Assembly: GCF_000156395.1 (NCBI RefSeq)
Contig: NZ_GG703819.1
Location: 757,835-821,834 of the forward strand
Reading direction: 5' to 3'
DNA from: Providencia rustigianii DSM 4541
GTDB taxonomy: Bacteria > Pseudomonadota > Gammaproteobacteria > Enterobacterales > Enterobacteriaceae
DNA: 64,000 nucleotides
Made by a program: the position numbers and the translations under genes. Positions 58,191 to 64,000 of this stretch are shown here, in pieces. Below the pieces are notes generated by a model. That model was not told the DNA's origin and did no database searches. It was given only the letters and a program-made list of their open reading frames with translations. How positions within the stretch are numbered: the stretch's first letter is position 1; the number at the start of each line of letters is the position of its first letter.

Positions 58191-58216
58191 AAATGGCTAC
58201 GATTAAGTAGCCATTT
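58191..58216. terminator. nfo/fruK terminator
   Basis: A 10-bp stem (AAATGGCTAC with GTAGCCATTT), 6-base loop and T run on the + strand, between converging genes. Confidence 0.88.
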
Positions 58217-58239
58217 TTTATCTCTGAATTCATGTGTTA

Positions 58240-59175
58240 TTAGAGCAATTTCATCTCAATTTTCGACATCATATCCGCGAGCTTATTACGGTTTTTTAAA
58301 CCAACATCAGGCTGCGAAACTGATAATGCGGAAATAGCAGTCGCCATACGTAATGTATGCTCACTGGATTCCCCATTCAACAGCCCATAAGCTAATCCAG
58401 CAACCATTGAGTCCCCTGCCCCTACCGTGCTGACGACTTCACAATGAGGTGGCTTAGCCAGCCATGAGCCCGATGCATTAACCCATAATGCCCCTTCTTC
58501 GCCCAATGAAATCACAACGTGGGAAATCCCTTTATCGCGTAATTCATGAGCTGCTGCTATGACATCATTTAATTCAGGAAGCTTTCTACCCACCCATGTC
58601 TCTAATTCTTGGCGATTAGGTTTTACCAACCATGGGGATGCTTTCAACCCCGCTTTGAGGGCTTCTCGGCTACTATCAAAAATGATGCACGGGCATAATT
58701 GGCGCAAACGTGTCATCCAACGGGTGAACTCTTCAGGATCAATGCCGTTCGGCAAACTACCACTGACCACCACCATATCAAAATGACCGAGCCAATTGAG
58801 GGATTCTGTCGCAAAACGGTTCCAATCTTCTTTGCTGACGTCAAAACCGGAGAAATTAAAGTCTGTCGATTTACCATTATTTTCAGTAAGTTTCACATTA
58901 ATACGGGTTCGACCGGCCACCATTGTAAAACGGTTTGCCATACCATTTTCACTGAAAAAATGTTGGAATTCTTCTTGGTTATCCTTACCCATGAAACCGC
59001 TAACGGTGATATCAATGCCAAGGTCACGTAAAACTTTACCTACGTTGACCCCTTTGCCTCCAGCATTCAGGCTAGCAGTCTTGACTAGATTGACCTCACC
59101 GGCTTCGATTGAGGGGCATAGCCCAACTAAATCATAAGCAGGATTTAATGTAATTGTAGCAACCCGGCGAGTCAT
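58240..59175 (-). CDS. fruK: 1-phosphofructokinase
   Basis: A PfkB-family kinase that turns fructose 1-phosphate into fructose 1,6-bisphosphate. The 311-residue sequence is a clear FruK: RRVATITLNPAYDLVG, NAGGKGVNVGKVLRDLG, GRTRINVKLTE, and the C-terminal ATP/anion-hole motif STVGAGDSMVAG with the catalytic Asp. In E. coli it sits between fruB and fruA; here neither is next to it, the neighbours being nfo and a Nudix gene. It therefore has to receive fructose 1-phosphate made by a fructose PTS encoded elsewhere, or has another role. Confidence 0.94.
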   Translation of the reverse strand: MTRRVATITLNPAYDLVGLCPSIEAGEVNLVKTASLNAGGKGVNVGKVLRDLGIDITVSGFMGKDNQEEFQHFFSENGMANRFTMVAGRTRINVKLTENNGKSTDFNFSGFDVSKEDWNRFATESLNWLGHFDMVVVSGSLPNGIDPEEFTRWMTRLRQLCPCIIFDSSREALKAGLKASPWLVKPNRQELETWVGRKLPELNDVIAAAHELRDKGISHVVISLGEEGALWVNASGSWLAKPPHCEVVSTVGAGDSMVAGLAYGLLNGESSEHTLRMATAISALSVSQPDVGLKNRNKLADMMSKIEMKLL

Positions 59176-59345
59176 AACTACTAATCTCCCTTAATCATTA
59201 TATTGTCGTATCACAAATTTTTCTGCGCATAGTTATAACACTAATGCGGGTTGTTTTCAGTGATATTTGTATTTTTTCCTGATTGTAATTTACAAGTAAC
59301 ATGGCAAGATCTCTATGTTTAAAAAGACATTAAGAAGGAAATTCC

Positions 59346-59786
59346 ATGTCCAATCATCAAAATGTTGTGGTAGGTGTTGGCGTTATTATTACCAATTCAC
59401 AAGGTCAAATTTTGCTGGGTAAACGCAGCAGTAAACATGCTCCCTATTGGTCTATTTTCGGTGGGCATGTAGATCCAGGCGAATCATTTGAAGCTTGTGC
59501 AATACGTGAAATTAAAGAAGAAGTTGGCATAGACATTCATTCCCCCACCGTTTTTGGTATCAGTAATAATTTACAGACGTATCAACAGGAAGGAAAACAT
59601 ACCGTTTCGATTTGTATGCATGCTGAATACAATGGAAATATTGCGCCACAAATCATGGAAGAAGACAAATGTGAAGATTTACTCTGGGTTTATCCCCATG
59701 ATGCTCTTCCTGAACCCCATTTTGAAGCCAGTCGCAACGCGATTGAGCTTTGGCTAGCGCAACGTTTCTACTTTCAAAAAACCTAA
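59346..59786 (+). CDS. Nudix hydrolase
   Basis: A 146-residue Nudix pyrophosphatase. The Nudix box is complete: GGHVDPGESFEACAIREI then KEEVG, with the metal-binding Glu residues. The rest (VGVGVIITNSQGQILLGKR) resembles NUDT15-like enzymes that clean nucleotide triphosphates, but the substrate cannot be assigned. AAGGAA precedes the ATG. It is alone, between fruK (divergent) and mtr. Confidence 0.9.
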   Translation: MSNHQNVVVGVGVIITNSQGQILLGKRSSKHAPYWSIFGGHVDPGESFEACAIREIKEEVGIDIHSPTVFGISNNLQTYQQEGKHTVSICMHAEYNGNIAPQIMEEDKCEDLLWVYPHDALPEPHFEASRNAIELWLAQRFYFQKT

Positions 59787-59798
59787 ATAGCTGTCAAC

Positions 59799-59826
59799 TT
59801 TGTACAAATTTTCATGGGTTTGTACA
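59799..59826. promoter_or_regulatory. Direct repeats of TTTGTACA upstream of mtr
   Basis: TTTGTACA occurs at 59799-59806 and 59819-59826, exactly 20 bp apart, about 120 bp upstream of mtr. They might bind a regulator of tryptophan transport; they do not fit the TyrR consensus well. Confidence 0.35.
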
Positions 59827-59940
59827 TATATTATCCATATCAAACTATTTTCAGATTTTATTATCTTTTATATATTTACATTACCAAATGCCTATTGTAT
59901 CGTTCAGCTAGTACAGTGAAACAATCATTCAGGAGTCATC

Positions 59941-61185
59941 ATGGAAGTTGATGTTAAAAAATCGCCAAAGCGCCCATCTATATTAGGTGGTTCAATGATC
60001 ATAGCGGGCACCGCTGTCGGTGCTGGAATGTTCTCTATTCCAATGGTGACTTCAGGCGTATGGTTCTCAGGCTCCGTCGTCTTACTGATTTATACTTTTA
60101 TCTGTATGTTGCTTTCCGGATTAATGATCCTAGAAGCCAATATGAATTACCCAGCCGGTGCCAGTTTTCATACCATGGTTAAGGATTTATTAGGCTCAGG
60201 ATGGAACACCATCAATACGTTATCTATTACCTTCGTGTTATATATTCTAACCTATGCTTATATTTCGGCAGGCAGTTCAATTATTACTGGCAATATTTCG
60301 CAATATGTACAGGTGCCTCAAGCCGTCTCAGGGTTGATATTTGCATTAATTATTGCATTCTTTGTTTGGTTATCAACTAAAGCAGTAGACAGATTAAGCA
60401 CCATTTTAATTGGTGGAATGGTCATCACCTTTATCATGTCCATTGGCGGGATGGTAACTACAGCCTCTCCCCTTGTACTATTTAATCAATTTGAAAGTCC
60501 TGACAATCAGTATTTGCCCTATGCATTGGCTGCCCTTCCTTATCTATTGACGTCCTTTGGCTATCATGGAAATGTACCGGGATTGGTAAAATACTATAAC
60601 AAAGATAGTCGTAGCGTTGTATTAAGCTTGGTTTATGGCTCTATTATTACAGTGACCATCTATATCCTGTGGCAGTATGCTATCCAAGGTAATATCCCTC
60701 GCTCTGCCTTTATTGAAATCAGAGAGAATGGCAATAATATTGATGCTTTGCTAAAACAAATGAATATTTCGGCTCAAAGCAGTTTTATCTCTCAATTTTT
60801 GAACCTGTTTTCATATATGGCGTTGGCAAGTTCTTTCTTGGGGGTATCTCTTGGGCTATTTGATTTTATTGCTGACTTTTTTAAATTAAATGACAGTCAT
60901 CAAGGACGCTTTAAATCGGTTATCCTCACGTTTTTACCGCCAACTATACTTGGCGTAGTATTCCCGAACGGTTTTATCTACGCTATTGGTTTTGCAGGAT
61001 TAGCAGCAACGATTTGGGCAGTAATAATCCCAGCGATGATGGCAAGAGAAAGCCGTAAACGCTTCCCAAATAATAGCTACAAAGCACCGGGTGGTCGTTT
61101 CATTATTTGGTTTGTGATCCTGTTTGGTTTAATTAATGCCATTGCTCATATATTGTCACTATTTGGTCTCTTACCTATTTATTGA
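59941..61185 (+). CDS. mtr: Tryptophan permease Mtr (HAAAP family)
   Basis: An 11-helix hydroxy/aromatic amino acid permease of 414 residues, the same length as E. coli Mtr. Strong family marks are GGSMIIAGTAVGAGMFSIP, LMILEANMNYPAG, LTSFGYHGNVPGLVKYY and FPNGFIYAIGFAGLAATIW (in parts). Mtr takes up tryptophan with protons; TnaB is a close paralogue type, so tryptophan/indole specificity should be read as likely rather than certain. AGGAG precedes the ATG. A short CTAGTACA near 59908 is a possible TrpR half-site. Confidence 0.88.
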   Translation: MEVDVKKSPKRPSILGGSMIIAGTAVGAGMFSIPMVTSGVWFSGSVVLLIYTFICMLLSGLMILEANMNYPAGASFHTMVKDLLGSGWNTINTLSITFVLYILTYAYISAGSSIITGNISQYVQVPQAVSGLIFALIIAFFVWLSTKAVDRLSTILIGGMVITFIMSIGGMVTTASPLVLFNQFESPDNQYLPYALAALPYLLTSFGYHGNVPGLVKYYNKDSRSVVLSLVYGSIITVTIYILWQYAIQGNIPRSAFIEIRENGNNIDALLKQMNISAQSSFISQFLNLFSYMALASSFLGVSLGLFDFIADFFKLNDSHQGRFKSVILTFLPPTILGVVFPNGFIYAIGFAGLAATIWAVIIPAMMARESRKRFPNNSYKAPGGRFIIWFVILFGLINAIAHILSLFGLLPIY

Positions 61186-61205
61186 TAGCCCCTAGCTTAT
61201 AAATC

Positions 61206-61231
61206 AATCCCTAGTGTAAAAACTAGGGATT
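61206..61231 (+). terminator. mtr terminator
   Basis: A 10-bp stem (AATCCCTAGT with ACTAGGGATT), 6-base loop, seven T residues. Confidence 0.9.
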
Positions 61232-61315
61232 TTTTTGACTTCAGCATCTTGCCTATTCCCTGATCTACGAGTAATTTTGTCGAACTCTTTTTGACAATAG
61301 CAAAGAAGGTTATTT

Positions 61316-61888
61316 ATGGCCAAGGCCAACGAGATCAAACGTGGTTTAGCAATTAACTACAACGGAAAATTACTGCTGGTTAAAGATATTGATATCCAAG
61401 CACCAAGTGCTCGTGGAGCAAGTACTCTATATAAAATGCGCTTTACTGATATCAGGACAGGTCAAAAGGTTGAAGAGCGTTTCAAAGGAGATGACATTTT
61501 AGAGACAATCTCGTTGACTCGTCGTACTGTCAGCTTTTCTTACATTGATGGTGATGAATATGTGTTTATGGACAATGAAGACTATACGCCTTACATATTT
61601 AAAAAATCTGATATTGAAGAAGAGTTATTGTTTATTCCTGAAGAAGGTTTACCAGGAATGCAGGTACTAACAATGGATGGCCAAGTACTCGCTTTAGAGT
61701 TACCGCAAACTGTAGATATGGTTATTGTTGAAACAACACCCGGTATCAAGGGCGCTTCCGCTAGTGCTAGAACCAAACCCGCAACAATGGCAACCGGGCT
61801 AACCGTACAAGTGCCAGAATATCTAACTACGGGTGAAAAAATTCGCATTCATATTCCCGAACGTCGCTATATGGGACGCTGTGACTAA
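61316..61888 (+). CDS. efpL: Elongation factor P-like protein EfpL (YeiP)
   Basis: A 190-residue, three-domain paralogue of elongation factor P, binding between P and E sites to relieve stalling on proline and some other motifs. The N-terminal KOW-like domain has the loop PSARGAS with the unmodified Arg typical of EfpL in place of the modified Lys of EF-P; the OB domains end in [13 protein letters not shown]. The sequence follows E. coli YeiP throughout. GAAGG precedes the ATG. Confidence 0.96.
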   Translation: MAKANEIKRGLAINYNGKLLLVKDIDIQAPSARGASTLYKMRFTDIRTGQKVEERFKGDDILETISLTRRTVSFSYIDGDEYVFMDNEDYTPYIFKKSDIEEELLFIPEEGLPGMQVLTMDGQVLALELPQTVDMVIVETTPGIKGASASARTKPATMATGLTVQVPEYLTTGEKIRIHIPERRYMGRCD

Positions 61889-61902
61889 TATTTAGCAATC
61901 CA

Positions 61903-61925
61903 CCTATGGGCTTGCTGCCCATAGG
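61903..61925 (+). terminator. Hairpin after efpL
   Basis: A 9-bp perfect stem (CCTATGGGC with GCCCATAGG), 5-base loop; no clear T run, so possibly a weak terminator or 3' protector. Confidence 0.5.
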
Positions 61926-62012
61926 CATGGCATTCAATCATAATCATTAAATATCCCTAATCTTATTTCCTTTTATTCACTAATATATGATTTTTTACTA
62001 TGCTAAATATAG

Positions 62013-62357
62013 TTAGTCATATATTACAGTATAGATACCTGTTTTATTTTCTTTATTAATCCATTTGAAATATTGTACACCCTGTTGATTTGGTAATTGT
62101 GTTTTTTTCTCTGAAATTTTCTTAATATCCATCGAACTAGTTTTTACTTTACCCTCTTCATTCCAGCACTTAGTATCAATGCTTTGTTCAATTTTCGTGA
62201 TGATACAAGGAGCGGCTACAATAGCTCCAGTGAAAGTAATTGTTCCCGATGCAAGCTGTTTTACACCGCTATCTTTAGAAGCATATGACGTAAAACTAGA
62301 AATTAAGGCTATAAAAGAAAACGCCGTTACAACTATTTTTTTTACTGAGCAGTCCAC
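62013..62357 (-). CDS. Miniature type 1 fimbrial-like protein
   Basis: A 114-residue exported protein with a signal peptide (KKIVVTAFSFIALISSF, cleavage near SYA-S). The mature start SGTITFTGAIVAAPC is the usual opening of FimA-type subunits, with a later Cys (DTKCW) that could form the fimbrial disulfide. It ends GIYTVIYD, like the last strand of subunits, yet is about half to two-thirds the normal length. GTG at 62357 is the start, with GGAG 8 bases upstream; no ATG is available. No usher or chaperone gene is nearby. It may be a degenerated or specialised orphan subunit. Confidence 0.65.
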   Translation of the reverse strand: MDCSVKKIVVTAFSFIALISSFTSYASKDSGVKQLASGTITFTGAIVAAPCIITKIEQSIDTKCWNEEGKVKTSSMDIKKISEKKTQLPNQQGVQYFKWINKENKTGIYTVIYD

Positions 62358-63350
62358 AAGAATTTCTCCGCTAAAGATTAGAATATCGTCAGTTATTGAA
62401 ATTTACTTACATCTAAATGATGTATTTATTAGATAAATTTCAGCTGCGAGCTTAATTTTTAGAGGTGAACATATATTTCACTTATGGACGTTATTTTTTA
62501 TTTTTCATTTAATTTTAAAAAAATATTTTAAATGAAAGTTCTATAAAATTAATGCTATGGCAATTAGTCTTTTTTTTATTAAATATGGGCAAATTCATAG
62601 AAGATTACACTTTTAGATTTAGCATTTTTTACTTGTAAAGTACCCAATAACATTGTGGTACTTTCAATATTAATGACTGACTAAATGCAACATTCAACAA
62701 AATAGCATGTCTATCTTGCTGAGTAAGCATCCAGATTACCGTAATTGATTGCATGAAAAATGAACGGTCCATTGCGTTAATCAGAACTATAAAGACTAAA
62801 AAATGACGTTAATGAATGGATTAAGACTGACAATTTATTTAAATTTAAACTTCTTTACAATTAAACCTAATAATTAAAATATTTTGAGTAAATACATAAA
62901 GAATTCTTAGTGAAAACGTGATTATGATCATGTTTTTAGGGAAAGGCAGCACCATAGGCAATACAAAAACATCGTATTATTCATAAATTGAAGGCAAGTT
63001 AATGACGCATATCCCGTTTTATATAATGTTTTGTAAATTATGCCCCTATAAACTCGCCATTTCAGCTTTGTTTATGTATATTCTTACTGTTTGGTTTAAG
63101 AAATAAATATTCCAATGCCAAATAAGAGTAATACGTTAATTTTTAGAAGCCTTTGATTATTCATCCTTAATCAACCTGTGTTAGAGCACATTTAAGCTGC
63201 TAATTTAGAGCAAGTTTTGTTCGGTGCATAAACCCTTTCTGCGAAAAATACACTGTTGTTGTTCTAATGCGTTTTTCACAGGGAGCAGTTTACGTGTGGT
63301 ATGTAGCTTTCATATCACAATAAATAAAATGGCAAGGGATATACTAAATA
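62358..63350. other. Nearly 1-kb gene-poor region upstream of mepS
   Basis: AT-rich DNA with no ORF of normal size. E. coli has yeiQ, yeiR and lpxT between yeiP and mepS, and none is seen here. A candidate 34-codon ORF lies at 63002-63106. The mepS promoter is probably in the last 150 bp; no specific site can be assigned. Confidence 0.55.
63002..63106 (+). CDS. Candidate small membrane peptide
   Basis: A 34-codon ORF with GAAGG about 8 bases before the ATG. The peptide has a CKLC motif near residue 11 and a hydrophobic C-terminal half (LAISALFMYILTVWF) ending in two Lys, the layout of a single-span small membrane protein. There is no family match I recognise, and an AT-rich 1-kb region will hold such ORFs by chance, so this is tentative. 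Confidence 0.25.
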   Translation: MTHIPFYIMFCKLCPYKLAISALFMYILTVWFKK

Positions 63351-63938
63351 ATGTTAATTTCTGAAAAATTTAAGCGCTATGTATGGCGCCTTGTTCCGGC
63401 AGTGGCAATTGCCGTAACGCTTTCAGCATGTACTGCACCGAAAACGACAAAAAACAGTCAAACTACAGCAAGATCATCTGATGCTCGCATGTTAAATGCA
63501 ACATCGAATGATTCCCTCGCAATGGCATCGCAAGATGAATTCGAAGATTTAGTCAGAAGTGTTGATACCAAATCAAAGATTATGGATCAATATGCTAGCT
63601 GGAAAGGTGTAAGTTACCGCCTCGGTGGAACCACAAAAAGTGGTATCGATTGTTCTAGCTTTGTACAACGCACATTCTTCGAGCAGTTTGGTGTTCAATT
63701 ACCGCGTACTACCTCTGAACAAGAATCTTCAGGTAAAAGTGTAAAACGCAATAGTTTAAAAGCCGGTGACTTAGTTCTATTTAAAACAGGTCGCAGGATG
63801 AAACATGTAGGGATCTATATTGGTGATAACAAGTTTGTTCACGCCTCTACAAGTAATGGAGTTATTGTTTCAGAAATGAGTAATGATTATTGGAGTAAGC
63901 GTTATTACGCTAGCCGTCGAGTCATTAATGGTTCATAA
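63351..63938 (+). CDS. mepS: Murein DD-endopeptidase MepS (Spr)
   Basis: An outer-membrane lipoprotein that cuts mDAP-D-Ala cross-links so that the wall can expand; in E. coli its level is set by the NlpI-Prc protease. The 195-residue sequence has a signal with lipobox LSAC, a short linker, and the NlpC/P60 domain with the triad Cys in [12 protein letters not shown], His in [10 protein letters not shown] and His in FVHAST. The motif [24 protein letters not shown] precedes it in part. ATG at 63351 with AGGG upstream. Confidence 0.95.
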   Translation: MLISEKFKRYVWRLVPAVAIAVTLSACTAPKTTKNSQTTARSSDARMLNATSNDSLAMASQDEFEDLVRSVDTKSKIMDQYASWKGVSYRLGGTTKSGIDCSSFVQRTFFEQFGVQLPRTTSEQESSGKSVKRNSLKAGDLVLFKTGRRMKHVGIYIGDNKFVHASTSNGVIVSEMSNDYWSKRYYASRRVINGS

Positions 63939-63972
63939 TTTTTATTAACATTATTATCTTTGCCAATAAAAA

Positions 63973-64000
63973 AAGCTTCCAGGCTCTAAACCGGAAGCTT
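63973..64000. terminator. mepS terminator, touching the window edge
   Basis: AAGCTTCC pairs with GGAAGCTT, with GG/CC pairs inside; preceded by a run of A. The tail beyond the stem is outside the window. Confidence 0.6.

Noticed and set aside
59902..59925. TrpR operator upstream of mtr
   Set aside because: Only one CTAGTACA half-site is visible; the symmetric second half is missing, so it is not called as a feature.

Overview
The window is chromosomal DNA of an AT-rich member of the Enterobacterales. Protein content, the UmoD-like gene between mfd and ndh, and the gene order fit a Morganellaceae genome, most likely Providencia or a close relative. This assignment is an inference from remembered family sequences; no database was searched. 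There are no rRNA or tRNA genes, no CRISPR array and no intact insertion sequence. Nearly every gene is a housekeeping or envelope gene, with small accessory stretches between them.

Region 1 (1-39 kb) follows the E. coli 24-25 minute block. It holds cobB, lolCDE, mfd, a YcfJ/UmoD-like gene, ndh, nagZ-thiK-lpoB-ycfL-hinT, tatD-like-holB-tmk-mltG-pabC, the fatty-acid cluster fabF-acpP-fabG-fabD-fabH-plsX-rpmF-yceD, yceF, rluC and rne. Between cobB and lolE, where E. coli has nagK, there is instead an accessory set: yqhA, a secreted alpha/beta hydrolase, a TetR regulator with three operator-like palindromes, and an SGNH esterase. Between ndh and nagZ sits an OprD-type porin followed by a lipoprotein 5'-nucleotidase, probably a scavenging operon under CRP.

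Region 2 (39-45 kb) is an accessory junction. It carries a three-subunit molybdopterin reductase of DmsABC architecture with a well-placed FNR-like box, a divergent IclR-type regulator, tmaR, a ParDE toxin-antitoxin pair with its operator, and a 56-codon gene resembling the first half of an addiction-module antidote.

Region 3 (45-64 kb) follows the E. coli 44-49 minute block: sbcB, dld, plaP, cirA, lysP, yeiE, yeiH, nfo, fruK, a Nudix hydrolase, mtr, efpL (yeiP), a miniature fimbrial-type protein and mepS. fruK is present without fruB or fruA. The putrescine importer plaP is preceded by a structured leader with a 69-codon upstream ORF that overlaps the plaP start, and followed by a 124-bp palindromic repeat of the kind scattered through enterobacterial genomes.

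The most promising undescribed feature is the plaP leader, which looks like a translation-dependent control region comparable in logic to speFL. Other points of interest are the three-copy TetR operator, an UmoD-like protein lacking the glycine zipper, an SDR protein with Phe in place of the catalytic Tyr, the reductase with a likely Cys molybdenum ligand, and the 1-kb gene desert before mepS that holds one candidate 34-residue membrane peptide.
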